Shown: piece by piece, positions 1 through 9,677 of the stretch
How positions within the stretch are numbered: position 1 is the first letter of the stretch
Layout: the number at the start of each line of letters is the position of its first letter
Assembly: GCF_024362805.1 (NCBI RefSeq)
Contig: NZ_CP093299.1
Location: 3,628,001-3,692,000 of the forward strand
Length of the DNA stretch: 64,000 bases
Origin: Salipaludibacillus sp. LMS25
Lineage (GTDB): Bacteria; Bacillota; Bacilli; Bacillales; Salisediminibacteriaceae
Direction of reading: 5' to 3'
Notes under the pieces: generated by a model
The model's database searches: none
What the model was told of the DNA's origin: nothing
The model's input: the letters and a program-made list of their open reading frames with translations, nothing else
Program-made: the position numbers and the translations under genes

Positions 1-224
1 ATGTGACTTCATTTATAATAAAAATACTTAACACGCTCATGTAATCCCCCCACAAAAACAATTTCCTCTCTTAACTATACATGATAACCCCCCTTTTTAG
101 AACATGTCTAATCTAGTAAACTTTCTTTAGCAAGAACTTTTTTCGCTATTTATCGTATATAATTAAGAAATTTTGCCAAATTTTTTAAGTGGGATATTAT
201 TAGCGGTGGAGTGGGAAGGATAGT
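1..224. other. Upstream region of the decayed pbpF
   Basis: No convincing reading frame is visible. The stretch is AT-rich and ends in a purine-rich run (about 207-220) that could be the ribosome binding site of the pbpF remnant starting at 225. I cannot assign a promoter. Confidence 0.4.
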
Positions 225-357
225 ATGATTCGGCGTATGTTATTAGGAATGCTGTTTTTAATAGCTATCTTATTAATTGGAAGCTTAAGTTATGTAGGTA
301 TTATCATTTTTGGGAATTATACGATAGATGAAACGAACCTTATTGAGGCGACAACTA

Positions 358-408
358 TTTATCCCACTCTTAAGGGGCAGTAAAACCCCCACCTCAAAAC
401 TTAAGAAG
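358..408 (-). repeat. Family A intergenic repeat, truncated copy inside pbpF
   Basis: Matches the 3-prime end of the family A repeats at 7331, 16906, 39193 and 48551, read on the minus strand. It includes the end sequence TTTATCCCACTC and half of the ggtggggg hairpin. The match stops at 408, where the IS3 fragment begins. This copy lies inside a former gene, which shows that the repeat inserts into DNA and is not simply an old intergenic signal. Confidence 0.8.
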
Positions 409-1082
409 TGGATAGGCTACACTAAGTTGGACAGATAAAATGAAGGCTTGTAAACTTAGACTATAACATAAGGGAGCGTGACTAAGATGACACGTCAACG
501 TCGACCTTTTACAGTCGAATTTAAACTGTAATTAGTGAAGCTTTATGAAAATGGTAAATCACGTGCAGATATTGCGAGAGAGTATGATATCACGCCTTCT
601 GCGTTAGATCGCTGGATTAAAAATCATAAAGAAACAGGTTCATTTGCCGCCAAAGATAACCGTTCTGAAGAAGAGAATGAACTAGCTAGGTTACGTAAGG
701 AAAATCAGCGTCTCATGATGGAAAACGATATTTTAAAGCAAGCAGCGCTGATCATGGGACGAAAATAGATGTGATTCGAAATAATACTCACATTTATTCG
801 GTATCAGCAATGTGTGACGTCCTCCAGATTCCTAAAAGTACGTATTACTATCATGCCAATTCCCAAGGCCGACGTGTGTTTAAAAGGGAAGATGAAGAGA
901 TTTCCCAAGAGATCTCCCGAATTTTTAAAGAAAGCCGGAACAATTATGGCACGCGCAAAATCAAGAAAGAATTAAGTAGATTACCAAGACCAAAAAACGT
1001 ATCACGTCGTCGAATTGGCCGATTAATGAATGAACTGTGACTTGTATCAAACTATACCGTAGCACAGTACAAGCCACACTGG
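409..1082 (+). mobile_element. Truncated IS3-family insertion sequence
   Basis: Contains a complete-length but mutated orfA (487-768) and the first part of orfB (from about 769). OrfA has an IS3-type helix-turn-helix (SRADIAREYDITPSALDRW) followed by a leucine-zipper stretch; codon 15 (529-531) is a TAA stop. OrfB holds the HTH_21 region (NNYGTRKIKKEL) and has a TGA at 1038-1040; the reading continues for about 14 codons and then becomes pbpF sequence. The DDE catalytic domain and the right end of the element are missing. The element cannot transpose by itself. The right boundary is approximate. A deletion running from orfB into pbpF would explain both losses. Confidence 0.8.
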
Positions 1083-2294
1083 TGACCAGCCCGTACAAGG
1101 AAGTGTCGTGCTGTTGGATAATGAGACAGGAGGCGTAATAGCCGTGCAGGGAGGGAGAGGTTATGAGTGAAAAGGGTTTCACGTGCTGAAGCTCGGCGCT
1201 CCCCAGGCTCTCTTCTTAAGCCAATAGCTGTCTATGCCCCAGCTATGGAGGAAGGGCTCTTTCACCCTTATTCGTTATTAACAAATGAAAAAATGACGTT
1301 TGATGATTATACACCGAGAAACTATAACAATGAGTATACAGCTGAAATGACGATGTATGATGCCATTAAAGACTCTGCAAATGTACCCGCGGTTTGGACA
1401 CTTGATCAATTTAGCGTACAAACGGCTAAAAACTATATGGCTAGACAAGCGATGGCGATAGAAGGTGACGGTCTTAGTATTGCTTTAGGCGGGTTGCAGG
1501 ACGGATTAACACCATTAGAAGTTGCTGGGGCTTATCGAACTTTAGCAAATGAAGGCATCTATTTCAGAGCCTTACTTTATTGAAAGGATAACAGATCGTC
1601 ATGGTCATGATGTCCTAAGGCATGAGGTTGAGGACGTTCAGGTTTATTCACCGCAAACGGCCTGAAATATGACAAAAATGCTCCTAGCAGTGACAGAAGA
1701 GGGAACAGGCAGTGCAGGAGACTATCAAGGAGATCTAGCTGGTAAAACAGGCGCGACCTCTTTCGAACAAGTGAGCGGTGCAGAGAGAGATTTATGGTTT
1801 GCTGGTTATACGCCAGATATATCAGGGGTGATATGGATGGGATATGATCAGCCTGATGACTCTCATTATCTCAATTCGTCCAGTGCTGTTCCAACTAAAG
1901 CGTTTAAAACGATTATGAGTGAGATTGCGAAGGATAGGTCTACCACTCAATTAACATGTTCCTTACCGGAAGATGTGGATGACTTAGCTGATCATATTCG
2001 ATTTGTAGACATTGTAGACCTTAATGCGAAGGTCTCTCCAGGATTGATGGGTAGTCGGGTACAGTTGGAATGGACAGGAAGTGAAGACGGTAGGTTGCAC
2101 TACCGTAATGATGCCGAAGAGCAGTTCATTGATGAAATAGTGGGGGAAAGCAGCTTTACTGTTCAAGGTGTTTCAATGTTTTCAACCTCTAACTATATCG
2201 TTGTCCCCTATAATCCGTTAACCGATAGAGAAGGTCCTTCATCATAGTGCTGAAGGGAAGTTTAATGTATTTTCTTACAATTAATACATCATTT

Positions 2295-2330
2295 ACAACA
2301 TCAGCTTTTTGTAAGCGGGTGTTGTTTTTT
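2295..2330 (+). terminator. Rho-independent terminator after pbpF remnant
   Basis: ACAACATC pairs with GGGTGTTGT (one wobble) around a loop of about 14 bases, followed by TTTTTT. It would separate pbpF from the hem operon. Confidence 0.6.
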
Positions 2331-2495
2331 GCATATGAGAGCTTTTTAAAATATGATAAATGTATAAACAAAGAGAGCGTAACACTACCCTCTTATATCT
2401 CATATAGTGTACAATTTAGTAAGATTGTTTTTTAACAAACATTCTAAATAAAATATTTAAACAAGTATTTTAATTAATGATTCGGGGTGTAAATA

Positions 2496-3545
2496 GTGAC
2501 TAAGACGTTTAATGACACGTTTTTAAAAGCTTGCCGTAAACAGCAATTGGATCACGTTCCTGTATGGTATATGAGACAAGCAGGAAGATCACAACCAGAA
2601 TATCGTGAAATAAAGGAAAAATATAGTCTTGAAGACATTACACACAGACCAGACCTTTGTGCATGGGTAACAAAATTGCCTGTAGATCAATACAATAACG
2701 ATGCAGCAATCTTGTATAAGGATATTATGACACCATTACCAGGGATCGGCGTAGATGTAAAGATCAAAAAAGGGATTGGTCCCGTTATTGCTAATCCTAT
2801 ACGAACATTAGCTGATGTGAAGAGGCTTGGTGTGCTAGAGCCGGCAAAAGATGTGGATTTTGTTCTAGAGACGATAAAGCTTCTTCGTACACAGCTGAAC
2901 GTTCCACTCATCGGCTTTAGCGGTGCCCCATTTACACTTGCGAGCTACATGATTGAGGGTGGTCCTTCTAAAAATTATAATAAGACGAAAGCGATGATGT
3001 ATTCTCAACCAGAGGCGTGGCAGAAATTAATGGACAAGCTTGGTAGTATGATCATCACATATGTGAAAGCGCAAATTGCAGCAGGTGCCCAAGCTATTCA
3101 AATATTTGATTCGTGGGTTGGTGCATTGAATCAACAAGATTACCGAGCGTTTGTGAAACCTATCATGACGCGAATATTTTCTGAACTTAAAGCGGAGGGA
3201 GTGCCTCTCATTATGTTTGGTGTGGGCGCCCGGCATTTATCATTGGATTGGCATGACCTCTCATTAGATGTTGTAGGACTTGATTGGCGTTATCCTATTC
3301 AAGAAGCGAGACAAGATGGGATTACCAAAGCTGTCCAAGGGAATCTCGATCCTTCTTTATTACTTGCCCCTTGGTCAGTAATTGAAGAAAGAGCTAAAGC
3401 TATTCTTGATGAGGGGTTAAAGCAGCCAGGTTTTATTTTTAATTTAGGTCACGGCGTCTTTCCAGAAGTCTCTCCAGAAACATTGAAAAAACTGACAAAA
3501 TTTGTACATGCGTATTCAAAAGAGCAACTTGCTATAACAAATTAA
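2496..3545 (+). CDS. hemE: Uroporphyrinogen decarboxylase HemE
   Basis: Decarboxylates the four acetate side chains of uroporphyrinogen III to give coproporphyrinogen III, in the cytoplasm. The 349-residue length fits the family. The N-terminal signature [10 protein letters not shown] (residues about 23-32) carries the active-site arginines, and [13 protein letters not shown] is the second conserved block. FGVGARHL and GLDWR follow in the C-terminal half. GTG at 2496 is chosen because CGGGGTG lies a suitable distance upstream and the N-terminus then aligns with Bacillus HemE. It is the first gene of hemE-hemH-hemY, which are separated by 16 and 6 bases. Identification is secure. Confidence 0.97.
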   Translation: MTKTFNDTFLKACRKQQLDHVPVWYMRQAGRSQPEYREIKEKYSLEDITHRPDLCAWVTKLPVDQYNNDAAILYKDIMTPLPGIGVDVKIKKGIGPVIANPIRTLADVKRLGVLEPAKDVDFVLETIKLLRTQLNVPLIGFSGAPFTLASYMIEGGPSKNYNKTKAMMYSQPEAWQKLMDKLGSMIITYVKAQIAAGAQAIQIFDSWVGALNQQDYRAFVKPIMTRIFSELKAEGVPLIMFGVGARHLSLDWHDLSLDVVGLDWRYPIQEARQDGITKAVQGNLDPSLLLAPWSVIEERAKAILDEGLKQPGFIFNLGHGVFPEVSPETLKKLTKFVHAYSKEQLAITN

Positions 3546-3561
3546 GTGAAGGATGATCAAC

Positions 3562-4497
3562 ATGACAAAAACGTTAGGACTTTTAGTAATGGCTTACGGC
3601 ACGCCACGAAAAATGGAGGAGATCGAACCGTACTATACCCATATTAGAGGTGGAAGAAAGCCGTCTCAGGAACAGCTTGATGATTTAACAGACAGGTATC
3701 AAGCCATCGGTGGTATTTCTCCTTTAGCTGACATTACAAATGATCAGACCAAGAAACTGGAAGAAGAGCTTAATCGCCGATACAAAGAAAGAGGGGTGCA
3801 ATTTAAAACGTATCAAGGATTAAAGCACATTGACCCGTTTGTTGAGGAAGCCGTTCATGATATGACTAAAGATGGTATTAAAGAAGCGGTTAGTGTCGTA
3901 CTTGCTCCGCACTACTCTTCTTACAGCGTGAAGTCATATAATGGACGTGCGAAAGAAGAAGCAGAATCAATCGGTGGTCCGAGAATTACAAGTGTAGATA
4001 GCTGGTACGATGAGCCAAAATTCATCGATTATTGGGCTGAGCAAATTGTTAAAACACGTACCACTATGACTGAAGAAGAAAAAGAGCACCATGTCGTTAT
4101 TTTTTCTGCCCACAGCTTACCAGAAAAAATACTTAAAAATAATGATCCGTATCCAGATCAATTAAAAGAAACAGCTCGACTTATCGCTGAAAAAGCGAAC
4201 ATTAAAAACTATGAAATTGGTTGGCAAAGTGAAGGTAACACACCAGATCCATGGATTGGACCTGATGTGCAAGATTTAACACGGGACCTCCATGAAAAAG
4301 AAGGGTACAAAGCTTACATGTATTGTCCAGTAGGATTTATTGCCGACCATTTGGAAGTCTTATACGATAATGATTATGAATGTAAAGTGGTAACTGACGA
4401 AGTGGGAGCTGGTTACTATCGTCCAGAGATGCCAAATGCGAAGCCAGAATTCATTCAAGCTCTAGCTACAGTTATTGAGAAAACATTAAAGGGATGA
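3562..4497 (+). CDS. hemH: Coproporphyrin III ferrochelatase HemH (CpfC)
   Basis: Inserts ferrous iron into coproporphyrin III, the penultimate step of the coproporphyrin-dependent heme pathway used by Firmicutes. The protein is about 311 residues, as in Bacillus. The catalytic histidine is in FSAHSLP (near residue 180) and the conserved glutamate is in [12 protein letters not shown] (near 260). An ATG exists at 3553, but it overlaps the ribosome binding site GTGAAGGA (3546-3553), so ATG 3562 is the better start. It is co-directional with hemE and hemY and surely co-transcribed with them. Confidence 0.96.
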   Translation: MTKTLGLLVMAYGTPRKMEEIEPYYTHIRGGRKPSQEQLDDLTDRYQAIGGISPLADITNDQTKKLEEELNRRYKERGVQFKTYQGLKHIDPFVEEAVHDMTKDGIKEAVSVVLAPHYSSYSVKSYNGRAKEEAESIGGPRITSVDSWYDEPKFIDYWAEQIVKTRTTMTEEEKEHHVVIFSAHSLPEKILKNNDPYPDQLKETARLIAEKANIKNYEIGWQSEGNTPDPWIGPDVQDLTRDLHEKEGYKAYMYCPVGFIADHLEVLYDNDYECKVVTDEVGAGYYRPEMPNAKPEFIQALATVIEKTLKG

Positions 4498-4503
4498 TAA
4501 CTC

Positions 4504-5913
4504 ATGACTAAACCGCGTATTGCAATAGTTGGAGGAGGAATCACGGGACTAGCTACTGCCTTTTATTTACAAAAAGAACTTAGAGAAAAAGCATTAGATG
4601 CGGAGTTAATTCTTTACGAAGCTAGTGAACGATTAGGTGGTCGCATACAAACAGATTATGAAGAGGGGTTTGTAATTGAACAAGGACCAGATTCATTTTT
4701 AGCAAGAAAGAAGAGTATGTCACAGTTAGCTGAGGAAGTAGGATTAGCTGAAGATCTTGTGAGCAATCAGTCGGGTTCTTTTATATTGAATAAAAATAAA
4801 CTCTATCCCATGCCTGAAGGAGCGGTTATGGGTATTCCAACAAAATGTATGCCCTTTGTAAAAACTGGTCTCTTCTCGTTGAAAGGAAAATCTCGAGCAG
4901 CATTCGACCTCGTGTTGCCTCGAACGATGAGTGATGATGAAGACCAATCTCTCGGCTATTTTTTTCGCCGTCGCCTTGGCAATGAAGTTGTCGATCACCT
5001 TATTGAGCCACTTCTATCAGGTATCTACGCAGGTGATATAGATCGCCTCAGCTTGAAAGCTACTTTTCCACATTTTCAACAAATGGAGTCTAAATATCGC
5101 AGTCTTATCCTAGGGATGAAATCATCGATGGCAAAAAAACAAACGAGTGAGAGCTCCAAAAAACAGTCGAAAAATAAAGGGATGTTTCTCACATTTAAAC
5201 ATGGTTTACAGTCTTTTGTGGATGCGATTGAAGCGCATTTAGAGATGTGCAAAGTGGAAAAAAATAAAGCCCTTAAAGAGGTTGAAAAAGAGGGGAAGCA
5301 ATACCGACTTTCCTTTCAAGACGGTACTCGTGATGTGGTAGATCATCTCATTCTTACGACACCTCATCAGCATACTTATGAGCTTTTTAAGCAACATGGA
5401 TTTATGAAGCCGTTAGGTGACATCCCTGCAACATCCGTTGCAACGGTGGCTCTTGCTTATCCGAAAGACGCAGTGAAAAAAGATATCGAAGGAACAGGAT
5501 TTGTAGTATCGAAAAAGTCAAACTATACAATTACAGCCTGTACATGGACGCATAAAAAATGGGTACACTCAGCTCCGGAAGATTACGCCCTGCTCCGTGC
5601 TTACGTCGGAAGAGCAGGTGATGATAGTATCGTGAATAAATCGGATGAAGCGATACTTCAAAAAGTCCGGGAAGACTTAGACGATATTATGGATATTGAA
5701 GGTGAACCTAAATTTTATAAGATTAAACGATGGCAGGAGTCAATGCCACAGTATCAAGTCGGTCATGTAGATATGATGACGTATGTTTTTTCTAAATTTA
5801 AAGCTCATTATCCAAAAATCATCCTTACGGGAGCAAGCTATAATGGTATCGGCTTGCCAGACTGTATAAGTCAAGGAAAATCAGCGGCGGAAGACATCGT
5901 TGCCAAGTTATAG
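4504..5913 (+). CDS. hemY: Coproporphyrinogen III oxidase HemY (CgoX)
   Basis: FAD-dependent, oxygen-dependent oxidation of coproporphyrinogen III to coproporphyrin III, the substrate of HemH. The 469-residue protein opens with a dinucleotide-binding motif VGGGITGLATAFYL (residues about 8-21), followed by an acidic strand end (YEASERLGGRIQTD). The C-terminus has the flavin-contacting GIGLPDCISQGKSAAE. Historically named protoporphyrinogen oxidase; in this phylum coproporphyrinogen is the physiological substrate. Its start is preceded by AAGGGATG and lies 6 bases after hemH. A short lysine/serine-rich insert (residues about 205-225) is not a known catalytic element. It ends the operon before a terminator. 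Confidence 0.95.
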   Translation: MTKPRIAIVGGGITGLATAFYLQKELREKALDAELILYEASERLGGRIQTDYEEGFVIEQGPDSFLARKKSMSQLAEEVGLAEDLVSNQSGSFILNKNKLYPMPEGAVMGIPTKCMPFVKTGLFSLKGKSRAAFDLVLPRTMSDDEDQSLGYFFRRRLGNEVVDHLIEPLLSGIYAGDIDRLSLKATFPHFQQMESKYRSLILGMKSSMAKKQTSESSKKQSKNKGMFLTFKHGLQSFVDAIEAHLEMCKVEKNKALKEVEKEGKQYRLSFQDGTRDVVDHLILTTPHQHTYELFKQHGFMKPLGDIPATSVATVALAYPKDAVKKDIEGTGFVVSKKSNYTITACTWTHKKWVHSAPEDYALLRAYVGRAGDDSIVNKSDEAILQKVREDLDDIMDIEGEPKFYKIKRWQESMPQYQVGHVDMMTYVFSKFKAHYPKIILTGASYNGIGLPDCISQGKSAAEDIVAKL

Positions 5914-5920
5914 AAGAGTT

Positions 5921-5957
5921 CGTTCAGGGAGATTGTCTTATCTCTGAACGACTTTTT
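5921..5957 (+). terminator. Terminator of the hemEHY operon
   Basis: CGTTCAGGGAGA pairs with TATCTCTGAACG across a 6-base loop, followed by a T-rich tail. It directly follows hemY. Confidence 0.8.
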
Positions 5958-6007
5958 AGTGTTGTTAACTGGCGTAACGGTTTATAAGCATCCACTCTTT
6001 CATTTAC

Positions 6008-6041
6008 AAAAAAAGAAACCGTACGTCACAACGCACGGCTT
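6008..6041 (-). terminator. Terminator of the ureohydrolase gene
   Basis: On the minus strand, CCGTGCG pairs with CGTACGG (one mismatch) and is followed by a run of T (A7 at 6008-6014 on the plus strand). Confidence 0.6.
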
Positions 6042-6143
6042 TCCACAGGGAGAGGAAATATGAGAAAGTGGGGGAGTTATAGTATAGAAATTCCCCCTGT
6101 TATAAAAAGTTAAACATCTTTTTTATATAACAAGTTTTTAAAG

Positions 6144-7106
6144 TTAGTTACTTTCATTATTCTGTAAACTCTTAATATGTCCCGCTAAAGCATACAAAGC
6201 CACATAGGAAGCAAAGTGTGAACTAAAATCATTGTTATCTTGTTGAGGGTAAACTTCAACATAATCCATCCCAACAACACCTAGGGAGGTAATCTCGTGA
6301 ACGATATTTAATAGCTCATATGAGTTCAAACCGTTACCATCCACAGGACCACCAGGATTAAAAGCGTGGTCCAACACATCGCTACAGATGCTTAAATAAA
6401 CGACATCCGTATTAGCAGAGGCCATTTCATAAGCTTGGCGGGCGATCGCCCTTATACTCGATGATTGACGTATGTCGTGAATGGTTATTGTAACTGCCCC
6501 AACATCAGTGGCAAGGCGACCATTTTCCGGCTTATTTCGTGGACCATGAATACCCAAATGGACGAGGGAGCTATTAATAACTCCGTCTGTCTCATAAAGG
6601 CGGGCAAAAGGAGCACCTCGTCCGTATGGATCACCATTCGAATGCTCATTATTGTCATAGTGAGCATCAAGATGAATGATACCAACCTTTTTACCTGTGC
6701 TTTCAACAAGGCTACTGATAATAGGAAACGTGATGCCATGGTCGCCACCAAAAGCGATGGGGAATGTTTTATTATTCCAAACTTGCTGTGAAAATTGACG
6801 GATTTTTTCCATCGTATCTTCAGGTTCAGCAGGTGTGACTGCCACATCACCCATATCGCCAATTTTAAGATGTTCAAAAACATTTATATGGTCTAACTCC
6901 GGTAAGTAACCGCTATATCTTGCTGAACTTAACCGAATGACTTTTGGTCCGAGCTCACAACCTGTATAGTCACCCCATGTAACAGCTCCTTCCCAAGGAA
7001 CACCATAGACAGTTACATCCATCTCTGAAGCCCTTTCTGGGTATTTAACAAGATTTACGGCTTTTAAAAAACAGGGAGTATTTCCATAAATAATACAGTC
7101 TTCCAT
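6144..7106 (-). CDS. Arginase/agmatinase-family ureohydrolase, atypical metal site
   Basis: A 320-residue member of the manganese ureohydrolase fold, whose members split guanidino compounds to urea and an amine (arginase, agmatinase, guanidinobutyrase, formimidoylglutamase, guanidine hydrolase). Visible metal-binding motifs are GGDHG (near residue 120; GGDHS is usual), LDAHYD (near 145) and SICSDVLDHAFNPG (near 245). In the family the last motif reads SxDxD; here the first aspartate, which bridges both metals in arginase, is a cysteine (codon TGT, checked on the DNA). The rest of the site is intact. ATG 7106 has a strong AGGAGG. It is a single-gene unit, divergent from the histidine kinase. 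Substrate is unknown; I do not assign speB. Confidence 0.75.
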   Translation of the reverse strand: MEDCIIYGNTPCFLKAVNLVKYPERASEMDVTVYGVPWEGAVTWGDYTGCELGPKVIRLSSARYSGYLPELDHINVFEHLKIGDMGDVAVTPAEPEDTMEKIRQFSQQVWNNKTFPIAFGGDHGITFPIISSLVESTGKKVGIIHLDAHYDNNEHSNGDPYGRGAPFARLYETDGVINSSLVHLGIHGPRNKPENGRLATDVGAVTITIHDIRQSSSIRAIARQAYEMASANTDVVYLSICSDVLDHAFNPGGPVDGNGLNSYELLNIVHEITSLGVVGMDYVEVYPQQDNNDFSSHFASYVALYALAGHIKSLQNNESN

Positions 7107-7330
7107 GAAATCATTCCTCCTATCTCTAATCCATAGTGATTAATTCCTTTTTCTAATTTATATTAAACCGCTGAAAGAAGGTGCCTCCCGGAGGGTGAAC
7201 AAGGTCTGACAAAAAGTTTGATCGTATCAGTTAGTTGAAGACGAGTCCTCAGGGAATCATAGTGTTTGTCTGTAATAAAAGACTAATGGATTATTCTTTT
7301 TACAAAGGGTATTTTTGTTAATTATTGTAT

Positions 7331-7485
7331 TTTATCCCGCTCTTAAGGGTCAGTAAAACCCCCATCTCAAAACTTAAGAAAGTCGAAAAGTTTAGGGGGG
7401 GATAAACTTCCCCTAAAGGTCCCATAAGTTAAACGAACAGTCAGGGGATGAAGGAAAACTCCCACTGATTGAAGCTTAGCTTTAT
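7331..7485 (-). repeat. Family A structured intergenic repeat, full-length copy
   Basis: About 155 bases, minus orientation. It has the same ends as the other copies (ATAAAGCTAAGC at one end, GGGATAAA at the other) and the same internal marker (cttatgggacctttagggg). The two hairpins are partly decayed here: the outer CAATCAGTGGG hairpin has lost pairing in its distal arm. Confidence 0.85.
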
Positions 7486-7575
7486 TAGAATGACTACATA
7501 ATTGCTTGAAGACCGAAGAAAGGTAAAGTCGATCTGTACCTAATAATGGAAGAAAGTGTCTAAATATCATTACCC

Positions 7576-7600
7576 GTATAAGTAATTAAGTAACTTATAC
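7576..7600. promoter_or_regulatory. Possible operator: perfect 8-bp inverted repeat upstream of the kinase gene
   Basis: GTATAAGT and ACTTATAC are separated by 9 bases and end 41 bases before the kinase start. Size and position suit a repressor or activator site. No regulator can be named. Confidence 0.35.
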
Positions 7601-7641
7601 TTAAGTAAGGAAGATGGAATGGGAGGAGCTGCTCAATAACA

Positions 7642-8763
7642 ATGGATGAGCTTGAAAACCATGTAGCTAAGTTACTTAGTGACGATAAAGATAATATTAT
7701 AAAAGATTTAAGTCAACTATTTGCTGATATATTAAAATCAGAACATGAGATGCAACGCTTAAATAGGCAATTGTCTAATTTATATGACTTTTATTTGAAT
7801 ACAATGCGGTTCACAGGACAATCACGAGGGACGCTTATTTACGAATATAAAGTACTACAAAGCATTGATAATCTTGATATCCTTTTATCTAAAGTAGAGA
7901 AATTACGCACTGTGATCGTTAAAAAAATAAATGCCTTCCCTGTGGCGAAGGTTGATAAGCTTTCAGCTATAGCGTATTTAAATGAGTTTTTTCTTCATTT
8001 ACAAAAAGAAATAGCGACTAGATCTGACACCAAAAAAAGTCAGGAGTTAATGACAAAAAATCTCCAACTGTCGCAATTGAAGCAAGATAGACTAGATATT
8101 TTGTCAAAGTTATCTACAAGCTTTGCTCATGAAATTCGCAATCCGCTAACGTCGATTAAAGGATTTATTCAACTTTTAGAACAGCGGACGGAGACTAATG
8201 ACGGTGAAGAGAAATATTTCCATTACATATATAGAGAAATGGAAGAAGTTGAGCAGCAAGTTGATCAAATTTTATTGCTATCTACCCAAAAAAACCATCA
8301 AGATTTATCGTTTAAGACGTTCTGTTTAAACCAGCTTCTTTTTAATAGTGTGGAATCATTTCAACCAATTTTTGCAGAAAGTCATATTTCTTTAGAATTA
8401 GAATTAGGAGGTAGTGTCTACATCTATGGGATAAAAGATCAAATAAAACTCGTTTTAAATAAATTATTACAAAATGCACTGGACGCTCTCTACTTAAAAG
8501 ACAAAGATCGTAAATTAATTATTCGTTTAACGAGTGAAATGAACGTGCCAAAAATTGAATTTTACAATAACGGGCCTCCTGTCTCTCGTATGGTAGAACA
8601 AAGTATGTTTGAACCTTTTGTAGGCACTAAAGAACTAGGTAAGGGCTTAGGTCTTGCTGTTGCCAAACAGTTAATGCGTAAACATGACGGTGATATTGAC
8701 TATAGACGGGAGCTGGAATGGACTGTTTTTAAATTAATATTTCACACAAAAAAAAATCCTTAA
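7642..8763 (+). CDS. Soluble sporulation-type sensor histidine kinase
   Basis: Autophosphorylating kinase of 373 residues. The H-box is SFAHEIRNPLTSIKGFIQLL (about residues 160-179, phospho-accepting His in AHEIRNP). The N-box is NKLLQNALDALY (about 272-283) and the G-box is GKGLGLAVAKQL. HisKA and HATPase domains are of the KinA-E type. The first 140 residues are helical and charged with no membrane segment and no recognisable PAS domain, so the sensor is cytoplasmic and of unknown type. The GGAGGAG site upstream of ATG 7642 supports this start. No response regulator gene is adjacent, but spo0B is the next gene, about 220 bases downstream. Feeding the Spo0F-Spo0B-Spo0A phosphorelay is therefore a reasonable inference. 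Confidence 0.85.
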   Translation: MDELENHVAKLLSDDKDNIIKDLSQLFADILKSEHEMQRLNRQLSNLYDFYLNTMRFTGQSRGTLIYEYKVLQSIDNLDILLSKVEKLRTVIVKKINAFPVAKVDKLSAIAYLNEFFLHLQKEIATRSDTKKSQELMTKNLQLSQLKQDRLDILSKLSTSFAHEIRNPLTSIKGFIQLLEQRTETNDGEEKYFHYIYREMEEVEQQVDQILLLSTQKNHQDLSFKTFCLNQLLFNSVESFQPIFAESHISLELELGGSVYIYGIKDQIKLVLNKLLQNALDALYLKDKDRKLIIRLTSEMNVPKIEFYNNGPPVSRMVEQSMFEPFVGTKELGKGLGLAVAKQLMRKHDGDIDYRRELEWTVFKLIFHTKKNP

Positions 8764-8953
8764 AATGATGGTTCCCGACTAAGGAAAGATCATATCATTG
8801 TCTTGCTTATCAGCTATAATTTTTACGAAAATTTCTACGTTTTGCTGTTCAATTATGGTAAGATAACAATTACGGTTTATTTGAGCGAAACCTTTTAAGT
8901 TAGTGTTTAATACTCAAACTAAATGGTGAATGACCAAACTTTAGCAGACAAAT

Positions 8954-8974
8954 AGCGGCCTCCCATCTGCCGCT
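8954..8974 (+). promoter_or_regulatory. Hairpin next to the spo0B ribosome binding site
   Basis: AGCGGC pairs with GCCGCT around a 9-base loop; the loop contains CTCC, which could instead pair with the AGGAG ribosome binding site at 8976-8980. It could be a translational control element or a remnant terminator of the kinase gene. Confidence 0.35.
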
Positions 8975-8987
8975 TAGGAGTGTTTAT

Positions 8988-9518
8988 ATGGAGCAAAAAG
9001 GCGTTGTTAATGTTTTACGTCACTACCGTCACGATGTACTTAATCATATCCAGCTTATAAATGGTTATCTTGAAATGGAAAAAATCGAGAAAGTGCATAG
9101 TTTAATTGATGATCTGGTACGTCAAGCTAAAAACGAAAGCCATTTATCGAATTTAAATATGGACCAGTTTGCTGAAGACATATTGACATTTAATTGGACT
9201 CCGCACGCTGTCTGTTTAAGCTTTGAAGTCGTATCGTCTTCAAATGATTGGTCTGAGTGGGAAGAGGTTATCGTCTCCTTTTTTAGAGCCATGATGGCGT
9301 TGTTTGATACGTATGTTATAAGTGGAGAGGATCAGCAAGTTTTCATTATGATAAGTGACATCGACGGTAAAGGCTTAGAGATAGATTTTCATGGTACACT
9401 ATCAACGGATGGGAGATGGCAAGAAGATATTATGGATTTAAAGAAGACCTATAAGCCATATTTAACTCAGTTTGAATGGAATGAATCTGAATGCTATGTG
9501 AAGTTTAATGTAGAATAA
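8988..9518 (+). CDS. spo0B: Sporulation initiation phosphotransferase Spo0B
   Basis: Transfers phosphate from Spo0F to Spo0A in the sporulation phosphorelay. The N-terminal helical hairpin carries the phospho-accepting histidine in LRHYRHDVLNHIQLINGYL (near residue 15), followed by NLNMDQFAEDILTFNW, which fits Spo0B. The degenerate kinase-like C-terminal domain has no ATP-binding motifs, as expected. At 176 residues it is slightly shorter than the Bacillus subtilis protein because the N-terminal extension is absent. AGGAG precedes ATG 8988. It lies upstream of obg as in Bacillus, but the ribosomal genes rplU and rpmA usually found upstream are not here. Confidence 0.93.
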   Translation: MEQKGVVNVLRHYRHDVLNHIQLINGYLEMEKIEKVHSLIDDLVRQAKNESHLSNLNMDQFAEDILTFNWTPHAVCLSFEVVSSSNDWSEWEEVIVSFFRAMMALFDTYVISGEDQQVFIMISDIDGKGLEIDFHGTLSTDGRWQEDIMDLKKTYKPYLTQFEWNESECYVKFNVE

Positions 9519-9677
9519 GATAAAACAGTTATCAAAACTATAAGTGAAGGAAACGTAAAACAGAGAGAAATCAGTGTGGTGATACTTACTCTGGCGTTTT
9601 TGGGACATCATAAAGATAGCTATGTCTGTTTTTTTCATAAACACACAATTGAAAGTATTCATTAAGAGGTGACAAAG

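Larger units (their letters stand above)
225..2247 (+). pseudogene. pbpF: pbpF, class A penicillin-binding protein, decayed and interrupted
   Basis: Remnant of a bifunctional cell-wall synthase (GT51 transglycosylase plus transpeptidase). An N-terminal piece (225 to about 357) encodes one membrane anchor and the start of the extracellular part, ending near IDETNLIEATTI. It is cut by a family A repeat (358-408) and a truncated IS3 element. The gene resumes near 1083 at the linker before the transpeptidase domain, so the whole GT51 domain is missing. The transpeptidase motifs remain readable: SLLK in GSLLKP (SxxK serine), SAN (SxN) and KTGAT (KTG). Damage includes a stop near 1161, a frameshift near 1165-1175, another near 1573, and a TGA replacing the expected Trp codon at 1663-1665. 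The position directly before hemEHY is the same as pbpF in Bacillus subtilis, which supports the name. Function is almost certainly lost. Confidence 0.9.
7107..7641. other. 535-base intergenic region with a family A repeat
   Basis: Lies between the divergent ureohydrolase and histidine kinase genes. It holds one complete family A repeat (7331-7485) and an inverted repeat at 7576-7600. The rest (7107-7330) is AT-rich with no clear reading frame. Confidence 0.6.
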
